From contig NZ_JAYKZX010000003.1 of assembly GCF_035989265.1 (NCBI RefSeq), forward strand, positions 1,302,001-1,366,000: a stretch of 64,000 nt of DNA, read 5' to 3'. Under the pieces are notes generated by a model. It searched no databases. It was not told the DNA's origin and saw only the letters and a program-made list of their open reading frames with translations. The position numbers and the translations under genes are program-made. Source of the DNA: Sphingobium sp. HWE2-09. GTDB taxonomy: Bacteria; Pseudomonadota; Alphaproteobacteria; Sphingomonadales; Sphingomonadaceae. Shown one piece after another: positions 36,615 through 45,219 of this stretch. How positions within the stretch are numbered: the first letter of the stretch is position 1; the number at the start of each line of letters is the position of its first letter.

Positions 36615-38830
36615 AGCCTGACCGCAGCGGTGATGCCGAATGTCCGCGGATCGCTCAGATCGACCGTGCTGGTTCCAGCGACCGGTCCGAACGCGGCGGT
36701 GCGACGCGCGCCTGTCTTGTAACGCACATCGCCGACGTTCCGGACATATCCGGTCAGCGTGTAGCGGCCATCCTCGAACGACAGCGTGGCGCTGAGATTG
36801 CCCAGAAGCTTGCCTGAATTATATGCATAGGGCTTGGAGTTCAATGCGCCCGGTCCGCTCACCATCGCTTCGGCGACGGTCAGGCGAGACGCATAATAGG
36901 CCGAGCGATAGAGCAGTTCGCCGCGCAGCGACAATCTGGTCTGATCCTGAAGTTCCACACCCTGCTCCAGCCATCCATTCGCCTGGAACGGCACCGTTCC
37001 CGGAATCTTGTTGGTCCAGAACAAATATTGGAACTGGGCCGGAATGTCATGATAGCGGGCATGGTTGTAGGAGAGATTGACGCCGACCTGACCGTCCTGC
37101 CACGGACGCGCCAGCATTTCCAATTCTCCGCCATAGACCCTGACCGGCGACGTGACGGTATTGAACGTCGGGTTCATCGGGGTTTGCGGCGTCAGATTGA
37201 TGCCTGCGGTCTGATAGCCGCCATAGTCGTTATAGTAAGCGGCCACGTTGACCTGCAGGCGATTGCCCAGGAAGCGGTTCTTCGATCCGATTTCATAGGA
37301 GGTCAACGTCTGCGCCTGGAGATCGACCGGCGATGGGTTGCCGGTAATATCGGTGGCGATGGCGACGTCGCCGGGCGAAAAACCGGTCGATACCGACGCA
37401 TAGATTAGATTGACCGGGGTCAGATCATGTTCGAGCCGCGCCTTATAAGTGACGTTCTTGAATGTCCGCAGCCCTTCGTCGCCGATAAGATAGCCGGTAT
37501 TGCCGGTGATGCTGGTATAGACCTGATTGTTTCGAACGCGCGTATAGTCGTAACGAAGTCCTCCGGTGAGGCGGGTCGAATCCGACAGTGCATAGGTCGC
37601 TTCGCCGAATACGCCAATATTTTGGGTCTTTTTTGAGGATGCGGATCGGAACGCCAGCGCGTTCGTCGGGTAGAATCTCAGTTCGTTGAGATCCTTCAGC
37701 CGGTTATTGTAGTAAAACAGGCCCGCCTGCCATGACAACGCCGAATCATTGTGTGAGTTGATACGCAGTTCCTGGGTCAGGAATTTATCCGTGGGCGTTT
37801 GGAAGGTTTGATTGAATTCCGGCACGTTGCCACGCGAAACGCCCAGCGTATTCTGGGTCCATGTCTTGTAGGACGGCAGATAGACCAGGTTGACGCCACC
37901 CAGGTCGAGATTGAATTCACCCCAATATTGCCGGAATTTGTTCGTTCCGGTGCCATAGTCGGTTTTGACGGAGGTGAAATTGTCGGGCGTCGGCTGCGTG
38001 ATCGACACGCCGCCGACATTGGCGACATTGTCCTGAATGGCAACGCCCAGCAGCGCCGAAAATGTGTCCGACGGCGTGAACAGAAGCTTGGCGCGCCCTT
38101 CGCTGCTTCGGCGATAACCGCCGATGGCGGAATAATAGCCGTCTTTCGAATATCGGTTGCCAGCCACACGCAGCGCCAGCTTTCCATCGACCAGCGGAAT
38201 ATTCACGGCACCTGAAATCTGCGTCAGATTGTAATTGCCCACCTGCCCCAGCAGATCGACGCCGAATTTCGTCAGGTCGGGATTGCGCGTGTGAATGGCG
38301 ACGACGCCCGACGTGGCGCTGCGCCCGTACAAGGTGCCTTGCGGGCCGCGCAGCACTTCGACCCGTTCGATGTCGTAGCTGCCGCCGATGCCGTTATAGA
38401 CACCGTCGACATAGATGGCGGCCGCCGCGGCGGTCGACGTTACGCTGCCCCCGGTGCCGACGTTCGACTGAATGCCGCGGATCGTGAGGCCAGAGGCGGG
38501 ATTGTCGGTGGCGCCGGTATTGGAGCCTCCGGGGCTTTCGGCTGCGCCGCCAAGGACGCCGGGCACATTGTCAAGGATATTGGCCAAGCTGTAGCGGCCC
38601 TGCCTGCTCAGATCTTCGCCGCTGCGCGTGCTGATGGATGCGGCGGTCTTCTGTTCCGTGCTGGTGCGCCGTTCGGCGGTGACGATAATGTCCACCAATG
38701 TCCGTCCGTCCGATTGTTGGCTCGCAGATGTGCCGCCAACAGCGGACGTGGAATCCTGACCGAATGCGGCAGACGCAGCCCCCAGGCCGACCATCGATAC
38801 GGACAGCATCAAACAAATATGCAAACGCAT
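36611..38830 (-). CDS. TonB-dependent receptor (DUF6152 cassette 1)
   Basis: A 739-residue outer-membrane receptor. The ATG at 38830 is preceded by GGGGAGG five bases upstream. The signal peptide ends 'SAAFGQ'; the plug includes 'TLVDIIVTAERRTSTEQ' and 'YDIERVEVLRGPQGTLYGR'; the barrel ends in 'DPRTFGITAAVRL'. It resembles receptors often found with aromatic or terpenoid catabolism in sphingomonads more than siderophore receptors, though the ligand is not predictable. The stop overlaps the DUF6152 start, so receptor and cassette are translationally coupled. Confidence 0.93.
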   Translation of the reverse strand: MRLHICLMLSVSMVGLGAASAAFGQDSTSAVGGTSASQQSDGRTLVDIIVTAERRTSTEQKTAASISTRSGEDLSRQGRYSLANILDNVPGVLGGAAESPGGSNTGATDNPASGLTIRGIQSNVGTGGSVTSTAAAAAIYVDGVYNGIGGSYDIERVEVLRGPQGTLYGRSATSGVVAIHTRNPDLTKFGVDLLGQVGNYNLTQISGAVNIPLVDGKLALRVAGNRYSKDGYYSAIGGYRRSSEGRAKLLFTPSDTFSALLGVAIQDNVANVGGVSITQPTPDNFTSVKTDYGTGTNKFRQYWGEFNLDLGGVNLVYLPSYKTWTQNTLGVSRGNVPEFNQTFQTPTDKFLTQELRINSHNDSALSWQAGLFYYNNRLKDLNELRFYPTNALAFRSASSKKTQNIGVFGEATYALSDSTRLTGGLRYDYTRVRNNQVYTSITGNTGYLIGDEGLRTFKNVTYKARLEHDLTPVNLIYASVSTGFSPGDVAIATDITGNPSPVDLQAQTLTSYEIGSKNRFLGNRLQVNVAAYYNDYGGYQTAGINLTPQTPMNPTFNTVTSPVRVYGGELEMLARPWQDGQVGVNLSYNHARYHDIPAQFQYLFWTNKIPGTVPFQANGWLEQGVELQDQTRLSLRGELLYRSAYYASRLTVAEAMVSGPGALNSKPYAYNSGKLLGNLSATLSFEDGRYTLTGYVRNVGDVRYKTGARRTAAFGPVAGTSTVDLSDPRTFGITAAVRL

Positions 38831-38886
38831 AATCACCTCCCCTAAAACGACCTCTATGGATCTTAATTCTTGTGAACATTGTATAG

Positions 38887-39387
38887 CTATTTCATCAATA
38901 TTGTAATCGCATTTAACGCCATGATCGGACTCTTTTCCTTTCCACTCACGTCGAGCAAACTCTGTGAGCTATCCTTGACATCATAGCCTGCGCTACGCAG
39001 CCTCTTCACGAGAACATCCGGGTCACGCTTGATGACCACCGCCAGATCCTTGATCGGCGCGTTGGTCGACGCCTCCATGAAACTGCGCAGGCCTTTTTCT
39101 CCGCCGCCATCGATTTTCGGCCCGACAGGAATGAAGGTCGCGATGACGATTACTACATAGATGCCGATGATGATGCGTGCCTTGGTCTGTTTGAGATAGC
39201 GTTTGAACGCCACGAAATTGGTCGTAACGTGGGCCAGCCCACCGACGATGAAGATCAGTCCCAGATATTGATGCGCATTCTTGCCGATCAGCGTGGCGAC
39301 GTCGAAAAACATCGCCAGCCCCGTTACGGCTGCCAACAGGAAAGCGCCGATGACCACCGGCGTGGCCCATTCGCGTTTGATAACCAT
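38887..39387 (-). CDS. Small membrane protein, DUF4405-like
   Basis: A 166-residue protein with three N-terminal helices and a soluble C-terminal part of about 75 residues ('APIKDLAVVIKRDPDVLVKRL'). Two helix histidines, in 'GKNAHQYLGLIF' and 'GGLAHVTTNF', are spaced as in small b-type cytochrome-like proteins of the DUF4405 group, so haem binding is possible. GGGGAG precedes the ATG. It starts one base after the upstream gene's stop codon and lies 50 bases before the receptor gene. Confidence 0.65.
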   Translation of the reverse strand: MVIKREWATPVVIGAFLLAAVTGLAMFFDVATLIGKNAHQYLGLIFIVGGLAHVTTNFVAFKRYLKQTKARIIIGIYVVIVIATFIPVGPKIDGGGEKGLRSFMEASTNAPIKDLAVVIKRDPDVLVKRLRSAGYDVKDSSQSLLDVSGKEKSPIMALNAITILMK

Positions 39388-39388
39388 C

Positions 39389-40042
39389 CTATCGGCTCCC
39401 CGCTGGCGGTGGAGACGCAGGTCGGGGCTGTTCCGCAGCGCCCTTGGTGACGAGATCCTTGAAAGGCACCGTCATGGCCTTTGGCGGATTGGGCGGGATG
39501 CGCGCGCCATCCCAATGTTCGACCAGCTTGCCATTATCAACGCGCCAGAAGTCGAAGGCGAACGCCTCATAGAATTGGCCGGGATGCTGGGGGTCGGGCA
39601 GGTAGGATTTCTTGAGCTGAAACACATGATCGCAGTCGGCCATGATATAATGATAGGGGTCTTCGGCTGGCTGGCCCGGGAGCGGCGGTGGCGGTCCTTC
39701 CGCGCCCTTCGCCTTCATCTCCAGCAACAGCTTGAACTCGTCGAGCCCGTGCACGCCGTTCACCTCACCTATGCGGCGCGCGATCGGATTATGCTGGATA
39801 TAGTCCGGAGCCATCTTCTGATAGGCCAGTTCCGGGTCGTTCTTCATGTCGAACAGGTGGGGCAACGCCTTGTTCGCGGCGATCTGCTGCGCGCTGCAGC
39901 CTTGGGCTGACGCCGCGGCCGCGGGCGTGGCTTGCGCCATGGCGATGCCGACAGCGCCCACGCAGGTCAGCAGCCCGGCCGCAATGGCCAGATGCCTGAT
40001 CGATGGAGCGGACTTTGCGCGAAGGAGATTTGTCATGACCAT
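39389..40042 (-). CDS. SnoaL/NTF2-like secreted protein
   Basis: A 217-residue protein with a signal peptide ending 'GIAMAQ' and a SnoaL-like NTF2 fold: 'LAYQKMAPDYIQHNPIARR' and 'FDFWRVDNGKLVEHWDGARI'. The C-terminus and an internal loop are Pro-rich ('GPPPPLPGQPAEDP'). SnoaL-like proteins include cyclases, isomerases and hydratases, so an enzyme acting on the imported substrate is likely, but no reaction can be fixed. The ATG at 40042 or, two codons on, 40036 may be used. Confidence 0.78.
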   Translation of the reverse strand: MVMTNLLRAKSAPSIRHLAIAAGLLTCVGAVGIAMAQATPAAAASAQGCSAQQIAANKALPHLFDMKNDPELAYQKMAPDYIQHNPIARRIGEVNGVHGLDEFKLLLEMKAKGAEGPPPPLPGQPAEDPYHYIMADCDHVFQLKKSYLPDPQHPGQFYEAFAFDFWRVDNGKLVEHWDGARIPPNPPKAMTVPFKDLVTKGAAEQPRPASPPPAGSR

Positions 40043-40086
40043 GTCGCCTGTAGAAAGATGCCGGATAGATAAGCGGGCGTCCGGTT

Positions 40087-40647
40087 TCAGCCGCCTGGAA
40101 GCGGACCACCGGGCGGGGGACCACCGGGAAGGACTGCGCCGGGCGGCGGCGGGGGCATATCCGCCAGCGGCGTGTCCAGCCACTCCAGTATCTTCCTGTT
40201 GTGGACGCGATAATAAGCGCCCATCGGCATGGTGATGAGCTTGCCACCCAGCGAAAATTGATCGACGCGCCGGGCCAGCACCAGCACATCATTCTTTGCG
40301 CTGCCTACGGCGCACAGGGACTCAAACCTGATGCCGGTCAGGCCGCGCAGCAGGATGTTCACATCCTCCCGCAATGCCGTCAGCCCTTTTTTCAGATCGG
40401 TCTGGAACGGGTCGTCGCGATACTGGACGGCATCGTCCATGAGAGAAAGGAGCTTGTCGACGTCCTTGGCCACCAGCGCGTCGGCCCAGGCTCTCACCAG
40501 CGCGATCGCCCGCTTTTCTTCCGGCCCCTGGGCAGGCGTCGATTGCGCACGCGCCGCGACCGGGATCGCCGCGGCGGCCGCCACCCCGGCCAATAGCGTT
40601 CGGCGCGCGACGCCAGGCGTCATGGCCGTGTCGATCTGCTCGGACAT
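40087..40647 (-). CDS. Limonene-1,2-epoxide hydrolase-like protein with Tat-like signal
   Basis: A 186-residue NTF2-fold protein resembling limonene-1,2-epoxide hydrolase. The Asp-Arg-Asp triad of that enzyme can be matched to Arg127 and Asp129 in 'ARRVDQF' and Asp158 in 'ILEWLDTPL'. The water-binding Tyr matches Tyr76 in 'QYRDDPF', but the expected Asn is Asp78. The N-terminus 'ARRTLLAGVAAAAAIPVAARA' is twin-arginine-like, so it acts in the periplasm if correct. A Pro/Gly-rich tail ends the protein. GGAAGGA supports the start. It follows family B copy 2 by five bases. Confidence 0.75.
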   Translation of the reverse strand: MSEQIDTAMTPGVARRTLLAGVAAAAAIPVAARAQSTPAQGPEEKRAIALVRAWADALVAKDVDKLLSLMDDAVQYRDDPFQTDLKKGLTALREDVNILLRGLTGIRFESLCAVGSAKNDVLVLARRVDQFSLGGKLITMPMGAYYRVHNRKILEWLDTPLADMPPPPPGAVLPGGPPPGGPLPGG

Positions 40648-40652
40648 GGCGG

Positions 40653-41513
40653 TCAATCCTTCCCCTTGGGCGGCGTGCAAACCACCTTGTCCGCGACGAC
40701 GCCGTCCTTGACCGGGAACACGCAGGTCGGCCGGAACCAGTCATGCTGCCAGGTGAACTCTTCGAACAGGTCCGCGCGGGGATTTTCCGCGCAGTCATAA
40801 TCGACCAGCTTCACCCCGGAAATACGCTGCCATTTGCGCGTCTTGGTAAATGACTCCTTATAATATTCCGGGTCGGTGAAGGTGGTGACGCTGGTCAGGA
40901 AATTGCCGTCGGCGCTCTTGGTCAGGCGTTGCACCATGTGCATCTGGGTTCCGTGGGGATTGCCGACCTCATCCATCTGTCCCTTGCCATTATAGCCGAT
41001 CGTATCGATGACGAGCGTATCGCCGTCCCAATGCGCGACGGAATTGCCCGAATAGGATGGTTGCAAATCCTTGGGGTGATCCTGATTAAGGTAGATTTTC
41101 CGCACTTCCCGATCCTCTTCCTGCACGAACACGAATTTTTCGGGCGTCTGGAGGATCAGGACCGGGCCTTTGGGCGAAATCACACCCTGAATACCGGTCG
41201 GTCGGCAGGTCAGATGCGCGCTCGCATTGGCATGGCCTGCCTTGAACAGTTCAAGCCGGGTGGCGGCGAGATCCTGCGCTTCGGGCTTGTAAGGCAGGTC
41301 GATGCCCAGCAGGAAGGGAGAGTTGGTCGGAAGATCAGTCCAAGTCCCCTCGAAATTATGCGGGTCAGACGCCGGGCTTGTCGCCTGCGTCTGAGCGACC
41401 GCCCCCGACGACGCAGCGCCAGCGACCAGCAGCACGGCCAGAGCAGCACTTGCAGAACGCAAAGCGGAACATATAGGCCCGCGGCGCATGAATGACGTTG
41501 TGAAAGCCATCAT
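40653..41513 (-). CDS. Divergent family B secreted protein (copy 2)
   Basis: A 286-residue exported protein, signal peptide ending 'SSGAVAQ'. It shares the B-type order: 'NFEGTWTDLPTN', 'LTCRPTGIQGVISP', 'NSVAHWDGDTLVIDTIGYNG' and 'LVDYDCAENPRADLF'. The cysteines of 'CRPTG' and 'YDCAEN' match the two conserved cysteines of family B; two more lie in 'PTCVFP' and 'VVCTPP'. It lacks the 'YHGRW' motif of the others, so it is a divergent member. It lies three bases after family A copy 2, forming the second A/B pair. Confidence 0.72.
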   Translation of the reverse strand: MMAFTTSFMRRGPICSALRSASAALAVLLVAGAASSGAVAQTQATSPASDPHNFEGTWTDLPTNSPFLLGIDLPYKPEAQDLAATRLELFKAGHANASAHLTCRPTGIQGVISPKGPVLILQTPEKFVFVQEEDREVRKIYLNQDHPKDLQPSYSGNSVAHWDGDTLVIDTIGYNGKGQMDEVGNPHGTQMHMVQRLTKSADGNFLTSVTTFTDPEYYKESFTKTRKWQRISGVKLVDYDCAENPRADLFEEFTWQHDWFRPTCVFPVKDGVVADKVVCTPPKGKD

Positions 41514-41516
41514 GAT

Positions 41517-42401
41517 TTACTCCTTCACAGCCGGCAGACCGGCCTGGATGCGATCCAGGCAGACGTCTTCACCACGGCTTGCCTTGGCCTGCCGCCTGTA
41601 GGTCACGACGGTTTCCCAAGGACGGGTGAATGTGTCGGGATCTTCAAACCGGATACGGTTTTCCAGCACATCCGGGCTGATCAGCCGGATATGCTCGGTC
41701 AGCTTGAGATTACCGCTATGGGGCATACCCGCATTGTCGAGCAGTGTTCGTTCGACCAGATGATCGGTTTCGATGACCAGAACATCCTCTTCCCAATGAG
41801 CCTGGGAAAAGCCGGTCGGGACGTCCTCGATTTCCTGGGGACCGGCATCCGCACCTGGCCCGCCAGGACCACCGGGAGGTGGGCCGGGGGGCGCACCGGG
41901 CGGCCCACCCGGGGGGCCGCCTGGAGGTCCACCAGGTGGCCCTCCGGGTGGGCCGCCGATGCCAGGCGGCGGGGGTGCTGAGGCATCCTTGTCGAGGCCG
42001 CCGGGCAGATAGGCGATCCGCGCCCACCAGTCCCACTGATGCAGGAACACGACCTGCTTGGGCCGGGAGATGATCTCGAACGGATAGTTGACCAGCAACA
42101 GCCGCGGCATGCCGAGCGACGAACACCATGTCGCGCTATCGAACGCTGTGTCGCCTTTCGCCCGGTCGGCCTGCCGCGCTTTGTAGATTTTGGCCGCTTC
42201 CGGCTTCAGGGGCGGCTCCGTACCATCGGCCGTGCGCAACATGCTTACCGGCTTTTCGATCAGCCAGACGCCGCCGATCTGCTGCTGCGCATTGGATGTT
42301 TGGGCGGTCGCGGTTGCCACGATGTCCAAAGGCGCAAACCCGCCTGCCCAGCCCGCCAGCGCTATCGCCGCCGTCCATATGAAGAGATGTGTCTTTCTCA
42401 T
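41517..42401 (-). CDS. Family A secreted protein with collagen-like Gly-Pro insert (copy 2)
   Basis: A 294-residue exported protein. Family A motifs are present: 'IGGVWLIEKPVSM', 'WCSSLGMPRLLLVNYPF', 'SQAHWEEDVLVIETDHLVER', 'LKLTEHIRLISPDVLENRI' and 'GEDVCLDRIQAG'. Between residues of about 150 and 185 it carries a repetitive Gly-Pro-Pro-Gly tract absent from the other A copies. The tract would be a flexible or polyproline-II spacer within the domain. The gene is 63 bases after the cytochrome c gene and three bases before family B copy 2. Confidence 0.78.
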   Translation of the reverse strand: MRKTHLFIWTAAIALAGWAGGFAPLDIVATATAQTSNAQQQIGGVWLIEKPVSMLRTADGTEPPLKPEAAKIYKARQADRAKGDTAFDSATWCSSLGMPRLLLVNYPFEIISRPKQVVFLHQWDWWARIAYLPGGLDKDASAPPPPGIGGPPGGPPGGPPGGPPGGPPGAPPGPPPGGPGGPGADAGPQEIEDVPTGFSQAHWEEDVLVIETDHLVERTLLDNAGMPHSGNLKLTEHIRLISPDVLENRIRFEDPDTFTRPWETVVTYRRQAKASRGEDVCLDRIQAGLPAVKE

Positions 42402-42464
42402 CGGTGCCGTTCTCGCTGTGCAATGATGAATGGGATGAAGTGAGGGATGGCCGGCCTGCCGCCG

Positions 42465-42968
42465 TTAATGGGGCGGATCGGTCTTGGTGTTGCGACTGAG
42501 ATAGGCGGACAGCGCATCCAGGTCGGCGTCCGTTATCTCGGTCTTGCGGAATGGCGGCATCGCGTTCAGGCCATTCCTGACGAAGGTGCTGACGATGTCA
42601 GGCGTCAGGTCGGTGCGGCTTTCCAGATCGGCCGGGACGCTGCCCTTGTAGCGCTGCCGCAACAGGGCGGTGCCCAGCGGCGTGCGGGAGATGGGCGACA
42701 GCTTGTCAGCCGCCTCCTTGCCGCCCGACGGTTGGAAATCGGGCGCGTGACAGCCCGAACACCATTTGCTGTACACCAGATAGCCCTGTCCGACCTTCCC
42801 GGGCAGGTTCGACGCCGGGACGACGCCGCCGATCGAGGATTCATAGACCGGCCTGCGGGGCGATTGCGCCTGCGCTGCGCCATCGTCGTGAGTGGACCGG
42901 ACATAGAGGACAGATCCGACCAGGGCCGTTCCGGCCAGGGCCAGGAGAGGAAAGAGCGCCTTTTTCAT
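42465..42968 (-). CDS. Cytochrome c, likely partner subunit of the adjacent flavoprotein
   Basis: A 167-residue class I cytochrome c. The signal or anchor is 'ALFPLLALAGTALVGSVLY'. The haem motif is 'CSGCH' (residues 70-74) and the probable Met ligand is Met137 in 'NAMPPF'. Its ATG overlaps the stop of the VAO-type oxidase gene (ATGA), as for the flavoprotein and cytochrome subunits of p-cresol methylhydroxylase and eugenol hydroxylase. It should take electrons from the flavin in the periplasm. Confidence 0.88.
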   Translation of the reverse strand: MKKALFPLLALAGTALVGSVLYVRSTHDDGAAQAQSPRRPVYESSIGGVVPASNLPGKVGQGYLVYSKWCSGCHAPDFQPSGGKEAADKLSPISRTPLGTALLRQRYKGSVPADLESRTDLTPDIVSTFVRNGLNAMPPFRKTEITDADLDALSAYLSRNTKTDPPH

Positions 42969-44587
42969 GGCCGCGCATCCCGCATATGCCGGGGCCAGAT
43001 GCCGCTTTTGCCCGGCGCCAGCACCCCCTTGGGATCGATCGCGTCCTTCAGCGTTTCGCAGAATCGGCGGAGCGCATGGTCGTTGAAGGAATATTGATCC
43101 ATCACCTCGCTCTGGAAAGCGACATGGGTGCGATATTCGCCCCAGCCCTTCGCCGCGCAGGTTTCGACCAGCCGCTTGAACAGCGCGCGATATTTCTGGT
43201 TGTTCGCCGCGTCGTCGGTGATCGCCATGGGGTAGGTGAAGATATACGCCTTGGGATAGACCGTGTTGCACAGGCCCCAGCCCAGGAAAGGCGCCCGCAT
43301 CGGCTCTTCGGCATGGTCGAGCACGACTTCGCGGATGGTCTGTTTCAACGCGAACAGATCGTCCGCCGTCGCCCGGCATACGGGCGAAAAGAAATACATG
43401 CCGCGCCGCGTGTCGCCCATGGCCAGGCTGCTGAACGGCCACAGGCTGGGCACGCCCAGCTGCGGACGCAGATCCGGCGCGATATCGTCCAGCTTCAAAG
43501 GAAAGCTGTAGGACCAGTCCATGGTAAATTGCGTACCCGCGATCTTTGCGAACCGATCCCGCGCATAGTCGATCGTCGCCTGAGCGATCCTGGCGGGGCC
43601 GCGCACATTGCCGGTGACGGTCGATACCGGAATGCCTGCGTCCCTGCCCAGTGTTTCCCAGTCGCCCGGCGATCCGCCGTCACGCTGGCTGAGCAGCATG
43701 GCGGCACGCTTCACGACGTCGGGCGCTGCCTGCCCCGGTGCGACCATGGGGCTGCGGATCGGACTGGACACGCTCGACAGATAGAGCAGGCCTTCTTCGC
43801 GCATCGCCTGAATGGTGGCGATCAGCGGATACATATCCTCATGCTTGCCCGAACTGACCGTGAACTGGGCTTGCATCTCCGGCTTGCGTGCCAGGGCAAA
43901 GCCCATCCGCGTCACGATCCCGAAATTGGACTGGGAAAACAAGCCGTTGATGTAGGGACCATAGCCATAGGGAAAGGCGTGCCACAGCCGATCGTCGGGC
44001 AGCGCGCCCATGCCCGTACGCAGCAGCTCGCCATTGGGCAGCACGACCTCCAGCCCCCGCGCGGCGCCGAAATTGTCCCCCATCACGAAGCTGACGCCAT
44101 GGTCGAGCGCATTGCCGACCGGGCTGCCCCAGCCCGGTTCGGGCGCGGACACCATGAACGGATAGCCGTTTTCCTCGAAGTGCCGATAGAGTTCGATGAA
44201 GTTGACGCCGGGTTCCACGACGACATAGCCTTGGTCGACATTGACCTCGACGATCTTGTTCATGCGCTTGAGATCGACGATCACGCAGCCATTCTGGCTG
44301 GGCGAGGAGCCGCCATAGCCCAGGTTGCGACCGGTCGAGAAAGTGTAGAGCGGCAGGCCATATGTGTTGGCGATGCGGACGACCTGCTGCACCTGTTCTA
44401 CATTGGCGGGCGCGACGGCTGCGGACGCCTTCATCTGCAACGCGGGTTCCACAGCAAAGGGGCTGTAGGCGTCATTATACGACGCCAGGTCGGCGTCGCT
44501 GGAAAACAGCCAGTCCTTGCCCACCGCCGCTTCAAATTCGCGCAGGGCGTTGGCAAAGCCGGAACTGTTCATGTGGGACGGAAGCAC
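42965..44587 (-). CDS. VAO/p-cresol methylhydroxylase-like FAD oxidoreductase
   Basis: A 540-residue flavoprotein of the vanillyl-alcohol oxidase family. The FAD-binding region is 'YTFSTGRNLGYGGSSPSQNG' (residues 81-100), followed by 'VIVDLKRMNKIVEVNVDQGY' and 'VVEPGVNFIELYRHFEENG'. These stretches resemble PchF of p-cresol methylhydroxylase and EugH/EhyB-type eugenol hydroxylases more than sugar oxidases. Family reactions are dehydrogenation or hydroxylation at the benzylic carbon of 4-alkylphenols. No signal peptide is visible although the cytochrome partner is exported. Start: GTG at 44587 or ATG at 44572. The residue covalently holding FAD was not identified. Confidence 0.88.
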   Translation of the reverse strand: MLPSHMNSSGFANALREFEAAVGKDWLFSSDADLASYNDAYSPFAVEPALQMKASAAVAPANVEQVQQVVRIANTYGLPLYTFSTGRNLGYGGSSPSQNGCVIVDLKRMNKIVEVNVDQGYVVVEPGVNFIELYRHFEENGYPFMVSAPEPGWGSPVGNALDHGVSFVMGDNFGAARGLEVVLPNGELLRTGMGALPDDRLWHAFPYGYGPYINGLFSQSNFGIVTRMGFALARKPEMQAQFTVSSGKHEDMYPLIATIQAMREEGLLYLSSVSSPIRSPMVAPGQAAPDVVKRAAMLLSQRDGGSPGDWETLGRDAGIPVSTVTGNVRGPARIAQATIDYARDRFAKIAGTQFTMDWSYSFPLKLDDIAPDLRPQLGVPSLWPFSSLAMGDTRRGMYFFSPVCRATADDLFALKQTIREVVLDHAEEPMRAPFLGWGLCNTVYPKAYIFTYPMAITDDAANNQKYRALFKRLVETCAAKGWGEYRTHVAFQSEVMDQYSFNDHALRRFCETLKDAIDPKGVLAPGKSGIWPRHMRDARP

Positions 44588-44703
44588 CCTGATCCTACCT
44601 TTACATCCTGCATCCTGTAGATCGACGCATGTTTTCTTATGACGGCCCTGGTCGCCGATATTCTGTTCGCTCGCTGTCTATCGATGGGTTTTCGAACCCC
44701 GCC

Positions 44704-45204
44704 TCAACTCCAGTCCTGAAGGATGATGGGCGGCGCGGCGCGGATCCGGGAGAATTTGCCGTCCTTGACGCTGTAGAGGATGATGCCGCGCTGCCGCAGC
44801 ACCTGCCCCTGTTTCACGGACTTGCCGAAAAGTCCGGAAAGGGCCGTGATCGGCATGTCGCGCACGCACCGGAATTCGCCCAGAAACTGCGCCGCCGAAC
44901 CATGTTCGTCGGCGATATAGTCTTCGACCGTGATATGTTCGGACACATAATGGGATAGCGTCCGACGGAAATCGACGATGGCTGCGGGACCGGTCAAAGG
45001 CGGCACCGTTTCCATCACTACATCCGGATTGTAGAATTGCGCGAAACCAGGATTTTCGGCGTTATACAGCGCGATATAGGTGTCGAACCGTTTGCGCGTG
45101 ACCATCCTGGACGCCGCAGGCCGCGCCGCCGGAGCGCGCACCGCCGTGGCGGCCAGCGCCATGGCGGGCAATGCGTAGGTCAGCATCTCTCTTCTTGACG
45201 TCAC
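44704..45204 (-). CDS. NTF2/SnoaL-like protein with Tat-like signal
   Basis: A 166-residue protein. A GTG start at 45204 with GGAG upstream gives 'MTSRREMLTYALPAMALAA', a twin-arginine signal. The mature part 'YIALYNAENPGFAQFYNPDV' and 'VEDYIADEHGSAAQFLGEF' follows the SnoaL/NTF2 pattern of a cone-shaped fold with a pocket. It lies 15 bases after family A copy 3 and 116 bases before the flavoprotein gene. A catalytic role is possible but no active-site set is recognisable. Confidence 0.72.
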   Translation of the reverse strand: MTSRREMLTYALPAMALAATAVRAPAARPAASRMVTRKRFDTYIALYNAENPGFAQFYNPDVVMETVPPLTGPAAIVDFRRTLSHYVSEHITVEDYIADEHGSAAQFLGEFRCVRDMPITALSGLFGKSVKQGQVLRQRGIILYSVKDGKFSRIRAAPPIILQDWS

Positions 45205-45219
45205 GAACGGAACTCCAGC

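Noticed and set aside
42986..44620. 544-codon open frame opposite the VAO-type flavoprotein
   Set aside because: Antisense shadow with no recognisable domain, while the minus-strand frame has full FAD-binding motifs.
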